A stretch of 64,000 bases of DNA, from the NCBI GenBank assembly GCA_963676845.2, contig CAXXKK010000010.1, forward strand, positions 13,277 to 77,276, in the 5' to 3' direction. Under the pieces are notes generated by a model, which worked only from the letters and a program-made list of their open reading frames with translations, ran no database searches and was not told where the DNA came from. Position numbers and translations under genes: made by a program. Positions 47,957 to 57,347 of the stretch are shown piece by piece; position 1 is the first letter of the stretch; each line of letters begins with the position of its first letter. The DNA is from G963662675 sp963676845 (lineage in GTDB: Bacteria; Bacteroidota; Bacteroidia; Bacteroidales; Prolixibacteraceae).

Positions 47957-48964
47957 ATGTCAAAAATTAAAATCGGTATCAACGGATTTGGCCGTATCGG
48001 ACGTTTTGTATTCCGTCAGGCTGTTGCAAAAGGTACAATTCAAGTTGTTGCTATCAACGACCTTATCGACGTTGAATACATGGCTTACATGTTAAAATAC
48101 GACTCTACTCACGGACAATTTAAAGGTGACGTTGAAGTAAAAGACGGTAAATTAATTGTTAACGGTGAAGAAATTCGTGTTACTGCTGAAAGAAATCCAG
48201 CTGACATCAACTGGGGTGCTGTAGGTGCTGACTATGTTGTTGAATCAACAGGTCTTTTCTTAAGCAAAGACAAAGCTCAAGGTCACTTAGACGCTGGTGC
48301 TAAGAAAGTTGTTATGTCTGCTCCTTCAAAAGACGATACTCCAATGTTCGTTATGGGTGTAAACAACAAAACTTATACTAACGACATGAACTTTGTATCA
48401 AACGCTTCTTGTACTACTAACTGCTTGGCTCCTGTAGCTAAAGTATTGAATGACAAATTCGGTATTAAAGAAGGTTTGATGACTACTGTTCACGCTACTA
48501 CTGCAACTCAAAAAACTGTTGACGGTCCTTCTATGAAAGACTGGAGAGGTGGTCGTGGAGCTGGTCAAAACATCATCCCATCTTCAACTGGTGCTGCTAA
48601 AGCTGTAGGTAAAGTTATTCCTGAATTGAATGGTAAATTAACAGGTATGGCTTTCCGTGTACCTACTCCAGATGTTTCAGTTGTTGACTTAACTGTAACT
48701 CTTGAAAAAGGTGCTTCTTACGAAGAAATTTGCGCTGCAATGAAAGAAGCTTCTGAAGGCGAATTAGCTGGTGTTCTTGGTTACACTGAAGATATGGTTG
48801 TTTCTAATGACTTCATTGGTGACACTCGTACTTCTATCTTCGACGCTGGTGCAGGTATCTCATTATCTCCAAACTTCGTAAAAGTTGTTTCTTGGTATGA
48901 TAACGAAATGGGTTACTCTACAAAAGTATGTGAATTGATCGAATACATGGAATCAGTAAAATAA
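47957..48964 (+). CDS. gapA: Glyceraldehyde-3-phosphate dehydrogenase, type I
   Basis: A 335-residue GAPDH: Rossmann motif NGFGRIGR (residues 10-17), IND with Asp35 favouring NAD, catalytic Cys152 in NASCTTNCLAP, and the WYDNEMGYS C-terminal motif. It oxidises glyceraldehyde 3-phosphate in glycolysis, directly after the aldolase step encoded at 20-22 kb. Strong codon bias points to high expression. A terminator follows. Confidence 0.98.
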   Translation: MSKIKIGINGFGRIGRFVFRQAVAKGTIQVVAINDLIDVEYMAYMLKYDSTHGQFKGDVEVKDGKLIVNGEEIRVTAERNPADINWGAVGADYVVESTGLFLSKDKAQGHLDAGAKKVVMSAPSKDDTPMFVMGVNNKTYTNDMNFVSNASCTTNCLAPVAKVLNDKFGIKEGLMTTVHATTATQKTVDGPSMKDWRGGRGAGQNIIPSSTGAAKAVGKVIPELNGKLTGMAFRVPTPDVSVVDLTVTLEKGASYEEICAAMKEASEGELAGVLGYTEDMVVSNDFIGDTRTSIFDAGAGISLSPNFVKVVSWYDNEMGYSTKVCELIEYMESVK

Positions 48965-48987
48965 TTTCGGTTATTTTCCACAATATT

Positions 48988-49018
48988 AAAACCATCCCAT
49001 ACCGGGGTGGTTTTTTTT
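48988..49018 (+). terminator. Terminator after gapA
   Basis: AAACCATCCC and GGGGTGGTTT form a stem with one wobble, followed by eight T, 24 bp after the gapA stop. Confidence 0.85.
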
Positions 49019-49030
49019 GCTTTGTACCCT

Positions 49031-49144
49031 GTCATTCTGAGCAAAGTGAAGAATCTGTATTTTTTAAAGCAAATTTCTCTCGTTGCTAAAAAAAAATGAA
49101 TATACTCACACAGGATAGAGATTCCTCCTTTCAGTCGGAATGAC
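49031..49144. repeat. Dispersed intergenic repeat, copy 2
   Basis: A 114 bp element starting GTCATTCTGAGCAAAGTGAA and ending TTCAGTCGGAATGAC, in the same orientation as the copy at 38485-38564. The outer ~29 bp on each side match; the inner part is longer and unrelated. It follows the gapA terminator. Confidence 0.85.
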
Positions 49145-49329
49145 AAAAAAAATAATCATCAAAGAACATCCCTCACACCTGTCGAATAAACGAACTATCC
49201 ATTCTATTCTTTCTCAAACCAACAGGTGTCAGTAAAAAATAATTTCATTCAAAACAACAATCAATCAACCCTTTACAACTGCCATTATTGCAATTAATAT
49301 TTTTTAACACTTCAGAAAAAACCTTTTCT

Positions 49330-49340
49330 CCCCCCCCCCC
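49330..49340. repeat. Homopolymer C11 tract
   Basis: Eleven consecutive C in very AT-rich DNA, 62 bp before the start codon of the next gene. Such tracts mutate by slipped-strand mispairing and could alter promoter spacing. The rest of 49145-49402 holds no gene I can support. Confidence 0.8.
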
Positions 49341-49402
49341 GTTTAAAGCAACTGTACCTTAAAACCAAAAGTTGAATTCATAAAAAATTCAACATCGAAA
49401 GA

Positions 49403-49927
49403 ATGATCTACAGATTCAACATCAAGTCCATCGAAAAAAGCAACTTCTCTTTTCATGTTTCCCTAAAAGGAAATAATACGTTTGCCGATTTTCACAATTG
49501 CATACAGAATGCATGTCATTTTATGCCCGATCAATTGGCGTCATTCTTTGTTGCAGGAGAAAACCGTGGAAAACAAATTGAAATAACATGCCTTGATTTA
49601 GGAATACAAAACCTGAAGCAATATGTAATGGATAAAACACGAATCAAAGACATCTTACATAGCGAAGAGCAACGTTTATTATATGTATTTGATTTCTTCA
49701 ACGACAGAGCATTTTATATTGAACTAACACAAATATCTATGGAAAACAATCTATTAGAGCCCACAATCACTTCAATTGAAGGTGATGCCCCTGCTCAAAT
49801 CCTGGAAGAAGAAGTCCAGGAACAGGGTTACGAAAACCTAGAAAAAGAAGAAAAAAACGATTATGGTGATCTGGATGATTATACAGAAATCTTTGGGGAA
49901 ATGGAAGATTTGACGGAAGGGTTTTAA
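49403..49927 (+). CDS. pRiA4b ORF-3-like (IS1096 passenger TnpR-type) protein
   Basis: A 174-residue soluble protein. The N-terminal half has the fold-defining segments of the pRiA4b ORF-3 family (IYRFNIKSIEKSNFSFHVSL, FADFHNCIQNACHF, LLYVFDFFNDRAFYIELTQI). The C-terminal 45 residues are very acidic and probably disordered. Despite the family's plasmid/transposon names, no transposase or inverted repeats are nearby, and its place before miaA looks chromosomal. Function unknown. The stop codon lies inside a terminator hairpin. Confidence 0.7.
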   Translation: MIYRFNIKSIEKSNFSFHVSLKGNNTFADFHNCIQNACHFMPDQLASFFVAGENRGKQIEITCLDLGIQNLKQYVMDKTRIKDILHSEEQRLLYVFDFFNDRAFYIELTQISMENNLLEPTITSIEGDAPAQILEEEVQEQGYENLEKEEKNDYGDLDDYTEIFGEMEDLTEGF

Positions 49928-49941
49928 ACCCTTCCTTTTTT
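49915..49941 (+). terminator. Terminator overlapping a stop codon
   Basis: GGAAGGGTTT and AAACCCTTCC form a perfect stem whose middle contains the TAA stop, followed by TTTTTT. It separates this gene from miaA, 44 bp later. Confidence 0.8.
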
Positions 49942-49984
49942 ATGTACAAACACTTACCTTTGGCCTCTCCAAGTAAAAATAAAA

Positions 49985-50887
49985 ATGAGCAAAACTCTAG
50001 TCGTACTTCTGGGACCAACAGGTATTGGCAAAAGCGATTTAAGTATAAACCTTGCAAAGTATTTCAACACAGAAATTATTTCATCCGATTCCAGGCAAGT
50101 TTATCGGGAGCTTTCTATCGGAACAGCTGTCCCTCCGCCAGAAGACCTACAGCAGGTTAAACACCACTTAATACACAGCCATTCAATTTACGACTATTAC
50201 AGTGCCAGTAAATTTGAACAAGATGTATTAAAAATCCTTGATGACCTATTCAAAGAAAAGAATGTTGTCATTATGACCGGAGGGTCTATGCTTTATATTG
50301 ATGCCGTTTGTAAAGGAATTGATGACATCCCTGATGCAGACCCAAAATTGAGAGAACAACTGATTCAAGAATACAACGAAAAAGGAATTGAGCACCTGCG
50401 AATAACATTAAAACGATTGGATCCTGTATTCTATGAACAGGTTGATCTGAAAAACCATAAGAGATTACTTCATGCTATTGAGATTTGTTTAATAATCGGT
50501 AAACCTTATTCTTCATTAAGAACAGGCAATGCAAAAAAACGACCATTCAATATTATAAAACTTGGACTTAAAAGAGAAAGAGAAGAGCTCTACGATCGGA
50601 TTAATAAACGCGTGGACCAAATGATAGAAATGGGGCAAATTGAGGAAGCCCGGAAAGTCTACCCTCTTCGTCATTTAAACTCGCTAAACACAGTGGGGTA
50701 CAAAGAATTATTTTCCTATTTTGATAGGGAAATTAGTCTGGAGAAAGCGATAGAGCTAATAAAAAGAAATACACGGCATTACGCGAAGAAACAACTGACA
50801 TGGTTTCGAAAAGATGAAGAAATCAACTGGTTTCACCCCGATGAGGAAAATCAAATTATTCATTTTATTGAAAGCAAACTATCATGA
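49985..50887 (+). CDS. miaA: tRNA dimethylallyltransferase
   Basis: A 300-residue prenyltransferase that adds dimethylallyl to A37 of tRNAs reading UNN codons. Motifs: P-loop GPTGIGKSD (about residues 10-18), SSDSRQVYRELSIGTA, GGSMLYIDAVCKG, and the C-terminal YAKKQLTWFR. Length is normal. Its stop overlaps the Nudix start (ATGA), so the two are coupled. Confidence 0.97.
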   Translation: MSKTLVVLLGPTGIGKSDLSINLAKYFNTEIISSDSRQVYRELSIGTAVPPPEDLQQVKHHLIHSHSIYDYYSASKFEQDVLKILDDLFKEKNVVIMTGGSMLYIDAVCKGIDDIPDADPKLREQLIQEYNEKGIEHLRITLKRLDPVFYEQVDLKNHKRLLHAIEICLIIGKPYSSLRTGNAKKRPFNIIKLGLKREREELYDRINKRVDQMIEMGQIEEARKVYPLRHLNSLNTVGYKELFSYFDREISLEKAIELIKRNTRHYAKKQLTWFRKDEEINWFHPDEENQIIHFIESKLS

Positions 50888-51342
50888 GCGAACTAGTTCC
50901 CACAAAATTCAATATACGAGTTTATGGTATCTTTTTTAATGAGCAAAATGAAATCTTGGTTACTGACGAATTCCAGCTTGACACAAAAATGACTAAATTT
51001 CCTGGAGGAGGCATGCATTTTGGAGAAGGAACTCTGGATTGTCTAAAACGGGAAATGATTGAAGAGTGTAATCAGGAAATAACAGAGCTTGAACATTTTT
51101 ACACCACTGATTTTTACCAGAAAGCACTCTATTTTTCAGACCATCAACTTTTAAGTATTTATTATACAGGCAAGCTTAAATCACCTCTTAGATTTAATAT
51201 ATCTGATAAACCTTTCGATTTTGAAAAATATGAAAATGGCAACCAATCATTTCGCTGGATACACATATCTAAAATAAAGCCAGACATATTCACTTTCCCA
51301 GTTGACAAACACGTAGCAAACTTACTCTCAAAAGCTTTTTAA
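50884..51342 (+). CDS. Nudix hydrolase
   Basis: A 152-residue Nudix domain protein. The Nudix box is GGMHFGEGTLDCLKREMIEE, with the catalytic REMIEE intact and Asn in place of the usual final Gly (CNQ). It hydrolyses a nucleoside diphosphate linked to another group; the substrate cannot be told. It overlaps miaA by 4 bp. A 116 bp gap then precedes the heptose operon. Confidence 0.9.
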   Translation: MSELVPTKFNIRVYGIFFNEQNEILVTDEFQLDTKMTKFPGGGMHFGEGTLDCLKREMIEECNQEITELEHFYTTDFYQKALYFSDHQLLSIYYTGKLKSPLRFNISDKPFDFEKYENGNQSFRWIHISKIKPDIFTFPVDKHVANLLSKAF

Positions 51343-51458
51343 AAAGTTAATCAAAAAGAGGATTATTTTATCTTATCTTGCAAAATGAAACTACCTTCGG
51401 ATAATTATAGTCATGGAAGTTCCATCTGTTACCCAATAAAAAAAATGATTTCAAACAG

Positions 51459-52610
51459 ATGAAAATGGTAAAAACAATTAAAATTATAGGTTCTGCATAT
51501 CCATTCCGTGGTGGACTGGCAGCTTACAATGAGCGGCTTGCAAAAGAATTTCAGTCTCAGGGATTCAAGGTAAACATTGAAACTTTCACACTCCAATATC
51601 CAGGATTTTTATTCCCAGGTAAAAGCCAATTTGCCGACTGGGAAAAACCTGCCGATCTCAACATCAAAAGAACGGTAAACTCAACAAATCCATTCAACTG
51701 GATAAAAGTTGGGAATCGAATAAAGAAAGAAAAACCTGATCTTGTAATTTTCAAATATTGGCTGCCTTTTATGGCTCCTTGCTTCGGAACAATTATTCGA
51801 TTAATAAAAAAGAATAAACACACGAAAGTAATTTGTATCGCAGATAATATTGTTCCCCATGAAAAAAGGATTGGGGATAAGCAATTTACACAGTATTTCA
51901 TGAAGTCAATAGACGGAATTGTCGCTATGTCGAAAAGCGTGTATAACGATATTTTACTATTCCGAAAAGATATTCCCCGTGAGATTTGCCCTCACCCTTT
52001 ATTCGACAATTTCGGAGAAAAAGTTGATAGGGAAAAAGCCCTTGAAAAACTTAAGCTTGACAAAAATCAACGCTACATTCTTTTCTTTGGATTCATCCGT
52101 GACTACAAAGGGTTGGATTTACTGCTTAAAGCACTGGCATCAGAAGAATTAAAAAACACACCGATAAAAGCACTAATTGCCGGAGAATTTTACTGCGATT
52201 CTGCGCCTTATTTTAAAATGATTGAAGAATTAGGAGTCCAAAACAAAGTAATTATGCACAATCATTTTATTGCCGATCAGGAAGTTGGGAATTATTTCGG
52301 AACAGCGGACATTGTTGTTCAACCATACAAACATGCGACCCAAAGTGGTGTCACTCAAATTGGATACCATTTTGAAAAACCAATGCTTGTTACTGATGTT
52401 GGTGGGTTAAGTGAAATAATACCTCATCAGAAAGTTGGATACGTGGTAGATCCCAAACCTGAATCAATCACAGAAGCATTATCAGACTTCTTCGAAAATC
52501 AGCGACAAGTGGAATTTGAAGAAAACCTAAAAGAAGAAAAAAAGAAATTTGCCTGGAGCAAAATGACTGAAGCCATATTTGAAGTTTACAAAAAAACAAA
52601 TCAGCAATGA
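51459..52610 (+). CDS. GT4-type glycosyltransferase of the heptose operon
   Basis: A 383-residue GT-B enzyme. The N-terminal acceptor domain begins IIGSAYPFRGGLAAYNERLA. The C-terminal donor domain has ILFFGFIRDYKGLDLLLKAL, ADIVVQPYKHATQSGVTQIG and TDVGGLSEII, typical of family 4. It overlaps hddA by 4 bp, so it may use the GDP-heptose made by the next genes for a surface glycan or LPS core; this is inference from context. Confidence 0.88.
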   Translation: MKMVKTIKIIGSAYPFRGGLAAYNERLAKEFQSQGFKVNIETFTLQYPGFLFPGKSQFADWEKPADLNIKRTVNSTNPFNWIKVGNRIKKEKPDLVIFKYWLPFMAPCFGTIIRLIKKNKHTKVICIADNIVPHEKRIGDKQFTQYFMKSIDGIVAMSKSVYNDILLFRKDIPREICPHPLFDNFGEKVDREKALEKLKLDKNQRYILFFGFIRDYKGLDLLLKALASEELKNTPIKALIAGEFYCDSAPYFKMIEELGVQNKVIMHNHFIADQEVGNYFGTADIVVQPYKHATQSGVTQIGYHFEKPMLVTDVGGLSEIIPHQKVGYVVDPKPESITEALSDFFENQRQVEFEENLKEEKKKFAWSKMTEAIFEVYKKTNQQ

Positions 52611-53632
52611 TTATAAGAAGTATAGCCCCTTTAAGAATAGGATTAGCCGGTGGAGGAACAGATGTTTCCCCCTACTCTGAACTATTTGGCGGAGCCATTT
52701 TAAATGCCACCATCAACCTTTTTGCATACGCTACCATTAAGCCAACAACAAATGGAAAAATTGTCTTTCATGCCGTTGATAAACATGAAAAAATAGAAAT
52801 AGACTCAACTGAAAAGATAGAGCTTAATGGCAAGTTGGATTTACTAAAAGGAATATATAACAGAATCATAAAAGATTTCATAAAGAAACCTCTTTCTTTT
52901 GAGCTAATCACCTATGTTGATGCTCCTCCCGGATCAGGTTTAGGCTCTTCCTCAACATTGGTAACAGCAATAATCGGAGCTTTTGTTGAATGGCTTAAAC
53001 TTCCTTTAGGTGAGTACGATATTGCTCAACTTGCTTATCAAATTGAACGAATTGACCTGAATTATGCAGGCGGAAAACAGGATCAGTACGCAGCTACCTT
53101 TGGAGGTGTAAATTACATGGAGTTTTTCAAAGATGACAAAGTGATTGTAAACCCATTACGTGTTCACGAAGAAACCCTCAAAGAACTGGCCTTCAACCTG
53201 GTTCTTTACTATACAGGAACAAGTCGTTTATCATCAGAGATTATTGAGAAACAACAAAAAAGTATTACCAGTAAATCTCAAAAATCAATCGAAGCTATGC
53301 ATCAAACTAAGGAAATGGCTCGCTTGATGAAAGAAGCCCTCCTAAAAAAGGAATTGAATGCAATCGGAGAAATCATGAATCAAGGCTGGAATTTCAAAAA
53401 ACAAATGGCATCCGGAATTAGTAACCCGGTCATTGATTCCATATATGATACAGCACGTGAAGCAGGTGCTGTAGGTGGAAAGATTTCCGGTGCAGGTGGA
53501 GGTGGTTTCATGTTTTTCTTTTGCCCCGAAAATACCCGCTACCAGGTTATTGAAAGTTTGCATAAATTTGGCGGTGAAATCCAGCCTTTTCAATTTACCA
53601 AAAGTGGATTACGGAGCTGGACTGTCTTCTAA
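52607..53632 (+). CDS. hddA: D-glycero-alpha-D-manno-heptose 7-phosphate kinase (GHMP family)
   Basis: A 341-residue GHMP kinase: N-terminal substrate motif APLRIGLAGGGTDVSPYSE, ATP loop PPGSGLGSSSTLVTA, and C-terminal GGKISGAGGGGFMFFF. HddA phosphorylates C1 of heptose 7-phosphate in the GDP-heptose route. The following gmhA and hddC confirm the pathway. Confidence 0.92.
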   Translation: MIIRSIAPLRIGLAGGGTDVSPYSELFGGAILNATINLFAYATIKPTTNGKIVFHAVDKHEKIEIDSTEKIELNGKLDLLKGIYNRIIKDFIKKPLSFELITYVDAPPGSGLGSSSTLVTAIIGAFVEWLKLPLGEYDIAQLAYQIERIDLNYAGGKQDQYAATFGGVNYMEFFKDDKVIVNPLRVHEETLKELAFNLVLYYTGTSRLSSEIIEKQQKSITSKSQKSIEAMHQTKEMARLMKEALLKKELNAIGEIMNQGWNFKKQMASGISNPVIDSIYDTAREAGAVGGKISGAGGGGFMFFFCPENTRYQVIESLHKFGGEIQPFQFTKSGLRSWTVF

Positions 53633-53670
53633 TAAAAGAGAAGATCAACTTGAAAATTGAAATCAACAAC

Positions 53671-54237
53671 ATGATAGAATCGACACTAAAAGAATCAATT
53701 CAAATAAAACAAAGGATACTGGATGATCGCGATTTCCAAAAACGCCTTTCAGTATGTATTGAGCTAATAACCCAGGCATTCAAAAATGGCAACAAAGTTT
53801 TCTTTTGTGGAAATGGAGGAAGTGCAGCTGATGCTCAACATTTAGCATCGGAATTAAGCGGTAAATTTTATATTGATCGCCCTCCCCTTCCCGCAGAAGC
53901 CTGTCATGTAAACAGCTCCTTTTTCACAGCTGTAGCTAATGACTACAGCTATGATCACGTTTATGCCCGATATATTGAAAGCAGTGGAAAGGAAGGAGAT
54001 ATATTAGTTGCGATTTCAACCTCAGGAAACTCCGGGAACATTATTAAAGCAGTTGAAAAAGCAAAAGATCTTGGTCTTTCAGTTATTGGATTCACAGGTG
54101 AATCTGGAGGAAAAATGAAGAATATGGTTGATATCCTCATAAATATCCCTTCCTCAGATACTCCCCGAATACAGGAGGCACACATTCTTGCAGGACATAT
54201 TATTTGCGAACAAGTTGAAAAAAATATTTTCGCATGA
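53671..54237 (+). CDS. gmhA: Sedoheptulose 7-phosphate isomerase
   Basis: A 188-residue SIS-domain isomerase: CGNGGSAADAQHLASELSGKF and STSGNSGNIIKAVEKA are the phosphosugar-binding loops, and IQEAHILAGHIICEQVE the C-terminal helix. It makes heptose 7-phosphate from sedoheptulose 7-phosphate. I chose ATG 53671 because MIESTLKESI lines up with the usual N-terminus; an in-frame TTG at 53650 is the alternative. It overlaps hddC by 4 bp. Confidence 0.93.
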   Translation: MIESTLKESIQIKQRILDDRDFQKRLSVCIELITQAFKNGNKVFFCGNGGSAADAQHLASELSGKFYIDRPPLPAEACHVNSSFFTAVANDYSYDHVYARYIESSGKEGDILVAISTSGNSGNIIKAVEKAKDLGLSVIGFTGESGGKMKNMVDILINIPSSDTPRIQEAHILAGHIICEQVEKNIFA

Positions 54238-54935
54238 GCAAAGAGGCCATCATCCTTGCTGGAGGTTTAGGTACTCGCTTAAAAGGAATAATTGAGGATA
54301 TTCCCAAGCCTATGGCTCCCATCAACAACCAACCTTTTCTCCAATACCTTTTAAACTACCTTCATAATGAAGGAATTGAAAAAGTAATTTTATCCGTTGG
54401 ATATAAACATCATGTTATATCTGACTATTTTGGACAAGTTTACAAAGGGATGAACTTGGAATATGCAATTGAAGACGAACCACTTGGAACTGGTGGTGCA
54501 ATTGCGCTTGCACTACAAAAATCGACTCAAAAGAATGTCTTTATTTTAAATGGAGATACACTTTTTCCAATATCACTGAATAATCTTTATAAATTCCACA
54601 TAGAAACTGGTTCTGAAATAACGCTCGCCTTAAAAGAAATTGTCAATGCGAACCGTTTTGGGAGTGTTTCATTAAATGAAGACAAAGTAATTACAAGTTT
54701 TACTGAAAAGTCATCGGCAAAAAACACATCCATAAACGGCGGTATATATGTTTTAAACAAGGAGAAATTCAATCTTCGTTCTTTTTCTGATAAATTTTCT
54801 TTCGAAAAAGATTATCTTGAAAAAATTGTTTTCGAACATTGTATTTCGGGAGTTGTTTTCAATAAGTATTTCATTGATATTGGCATACCGGAGACATACC
54901 AAAAAGCACAAATGGATTTTCTTCGGTTTAAGTAG
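54234..54935 (+). CDS. hddC: Heptose 1-phosphate guanylyltransferase-like nucleotidyltransferase
   Basis: A 233-residue sugar-nucleotide transferase: AIILAGGLGTRLKGIIEDIPKP signature with catalytic Arg/Lys, GTGGAIALAL, and FILNGDT with the metal Asp. In this operon it should form GDP-D-glycero-D-manno-heptose. The 1,7-bisphosphate phosphatase gene gmhB, needed before this step, is not in the cluster. Specificity for GTP is inferred from the neighbours. Confidence 0.88.
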   Translation: MSKEAIILAGGLGTRLKGIIEDIPKPMAPINNQPFLQYLLNYLHNEGIEKVILSVGYKHHVISDYFGQVYKGMNLEYAIEDEPLGTGGAIALALQKSTQKNVFILNGDTLFPISLNNLYKFHIETGSEITLALKEIVNANRFGSVSLNEDKVITSFTEKSSAKNTSINGGIYVLNKEKFNLRSFSDKFSFEKDYLEKIVFEHCISGVVFNKYFIDIGIPETYQKAQMDFLRFK

Positions 54936-55043
54936 AGATAAATTGAATTAATTATTAAAGTTCTTACATAAAACCATTAAAATAAAATCAATCAATTTTA
55001 ATTTTTAGTTTATTTGATTACACATTTTGAATGGGGAGACAGG

Positions 55044-57278
55044 ATGGGAAAATTACAATCAAAAGCAGAACAAAGACTAATTGAAGACTATTACGATAGT
55101 CTGGTTCGTACTTATGACAATCGCATCTCAGAAGAGGGTCGCGAACGGATAAAAAATGCTTTTGATTTTGCCAATGCAGCCCATGCTGGAGTTAAACGCA
55201 AATCCGGAGAGCCATATATTATCCACCCACTAGCTGTTGCAACTATTGCATCTGGAGACATTGGGTTGGGTGCAACATCAATTGTATCTGCAATATTGCA
55301 TGATGTCGTTGAAGACACTGATTATACACTGGAAGACATCGAAAACATGTTTGGCGAAAAAGTTGCTAAAATTGTTGATGGCCTCACCAAATTATCCGAT
55401 GAAATAACCTCTCAGCACGACTCAAAGCAAGCAATTAACTTTCGAAAGATGCTGATGACTTTATCAGACGATTTGCGTGTTATTCTTATAAAACTGGCAG
55501 ACCGTTTGCATAATATGCGTACTCTGGAGAGTATGCCCCAGCATAAGCAACTAAAAATCGCAGCTGAAACCCTTTATATTTTTGCTCCATTAGCCCATCG
55601 TCTGGGACTGTATACAATGAAAACGGAGTTGGAAGATCTCAGTCTTAAATACAGACAACCTGAGACTTATAGCATGATACAATTCCGTCTTCATAGCCAA
55701 AAAGAAAAACGGGATTATCTAATCGAGCAATTTATTAAGCCTATAAAAGAAGAGCTTGAAAAAGAAGGTATTGATTTTCAAATATCAGGAAGATTAAAAT
55801 CAATCTATTCCATTTGGAATAAAATGCAAACCAAAAAGGTTTCCATTGATGAAATCTATGATCTACTGGCTATCCGAATTGTTTTCAATCCAAAAGTAAA
55901 CAAGTCTGAGAAAAGGCAATGTTTTGACATACTTTCTTTGGTTACAGATATATACAAACCAAAACCAGACCGTATTCGCGACTGGATTACAATCCCAAAA
56001 GCAAATGGTTACGAAGCACTTCATGTAACAGTTATGGGTCCCGAGGGAAAATGGGTTGAAGTCCAGATTAAAACCGAACGAATGCACGAAATTGCAGAAC
56101 GGGGGTTCGCCGCTCATTATAAATACAAAGGCGTGCAAGCATCAGAATCAGAACTGGACAAGTGGTTGTTGAAAATCCGGGAGATGCTCGAGAATCAGGA
56201 TTCTAATGAACTTGAATTTTTAGATGAATTTAAGATGAATCTCTTCTCTTCAGAGATCGTGGTCTTCACCCCAAAAGGGAAAATGGTTACATTACCCAAA
56301 GGTTCAACAATTATTGATTTTGCGTATGAAATTCACACCGAGCTGGGCAATCACTGTATTGGGGCAAAAATTAATCACAAGCTCATGCCCGTTAGCCACA
56401 TCCTACAAAGTGGAGATCAAGTTGAGATTATTACTTCAAAAACACAAGAGCCTGACATTGACTGGCTTAAATTTCTGATAACAGCAAAAGCTAAAAACAA
56501 GGTAAAACAAGCTTTCAAACTTGATAAAAAAAGACACCTTGAAAAGGGAAGAGAGACTATTGTTGAAAAACTCAAAAAACACAATATAAAACCATCTTCC
56601 GATACACTAAAAAAATTAACAAGCTATTACAACCTTTCCAATAAAGATCAATTATATGCCCATGTAGGTATGGGATTCATCGACTTTGATGATCTTGAAA
56701 ACATATTAAAAACCCGCAGGCAAAATAAGCTAGCCAAATACTGGAAACTTTCTTTTAGAAAAAACAACAAACAGGAAGAAGAGTTAAATCTACCTGACTC
56801 TGAAGGAATTAACAAAAAAAACACTTTTATTCTTAAAGAAAATCTGGAAGAAACGAACTACACACTTGCTAAATGCTGCCAGCCTATTCCCGGAGATGAT
56901 GTTTTAGGCTATATCAATTCTAAGAACCATGTTGTCATTCATAAACGAAATTGCCCGGAAGCGAATAAAATTATGTCACAGCATGGTGACCGGATCATTA
57001 CAGCCGAATGGACAAAATTCAAAAAGCGCTCTCACCTGTCTCGACTTAAATTGAGCGGATTTGACCGGGTTGGAATTGTCAATGAAGTAACAAATATCAT
57101 TTCCAAACTCAACAACATCAACATGCGCACAGTCATGTTCGATACACATGATGGCATTTTCGAAGGTGATCTTTACCTCTACATCCACAATGTTGAAGAC
57201 CTCGACACATTAATCTCACGCCTTATGAAAATCAGAGGAATAGATAAAATAGATCGAGTTGAAAAATTTGACGAGTAA
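55044..57278 (+). CDS. rel: Bifunctional (p)ppGpp synthetase/hydrolase (Rel/SpoT)
   Basis: A 744-residue long RSH protein. HD hydrolase domain: His47 region (AAHAGVKRKSG) and HDVVED at 86-91. The synthetase domain carries GRLKSIYSIWNKMQ and YDLLAIRIVF. TGS follows (VVFTPKGKMVTLPKGSTIIDFAY), then the conserved Cys motif (LAKCCQPIPGDDV) and a C-terminal ACT domain. ATG 55044 has a GGGGAG SD 7 bp upstream; the in-frame TTG at 55014 is rejected. It heads rel-fur-purA. Confidence 0.96.
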   Translation: MGKLQSKAEQRLIEDYYDSLVRTYDNRISEEGRERIKNAFDFANAAHAGVKRKSGEPYIIHPLAVATIASGDIGLGATSIVSAILHDVVEDTDYTLEDIENMFGEKVAKIVDGLTKLSDEITSQHDSKQAINFRKMLMTLSDDLRVILIKLADRLHNMRTLESMPQHKQLKIAAETLYIFAPLAHRLGLYTMKTELEDLSLKYRQPETYSMIQFRLHSQKEKRDYLIEQFIKPIKEELEKEGIDFQISGRLKSIYSIWNKMQTKKVSIDEIYDLLAIRIVFNPKVNKSEKRQCFDILSLVTDIYKPKPDRIRDWITIPKANGYEALHVTVMGPEGKWVEVQIKTERMHEIAERGFAAHYKYKGVQASESELDKWLLKIREMLENQDSNELEFLDEFKMNLFSSEIVVFTPKGKMVTLPKGSTIIDFAYEIHTELGNHCIGAKINHKLMPVSHILQSGDQVEIITSKTQEPDIDWLKFLITAKAKNKVKQAFKLDKKRHLEKGRETIVEKLKKHNIKPSSDTLKKLTSYYNLSNKDQLYAHVGMGFIDFDDLENILKTRRQNKLAKYWKLSFRKNNKQEEELNLPDSEGINKKNTFILKENLEETNYTLAKCCQPIPGDDVLGYINSKNHVVIHKRNCPEANKIMSQHGDRIITAEWTKFKKRSHLSRLKLSGFDRVGIVNEVTNIISKLNNINMRTVMFDTHDGIFEGDLYLYIHNVEDLDTLISRLMKIRGIDKIDRVEKFDE

Positions 57279-57347
57279 TTTTTATTTAGACTAAACAATT
57301 TTCATTTTTTTTTCTATTTTTGATGTTTATTTAAAATTAGTTTAAGT

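Noticed and set aside
49403..49927. Mobile element at the IS1096-passenger-like gene
   Set aside because: No transposase, inverted repeats or target duplication nearby; only the family name suggests mobility.
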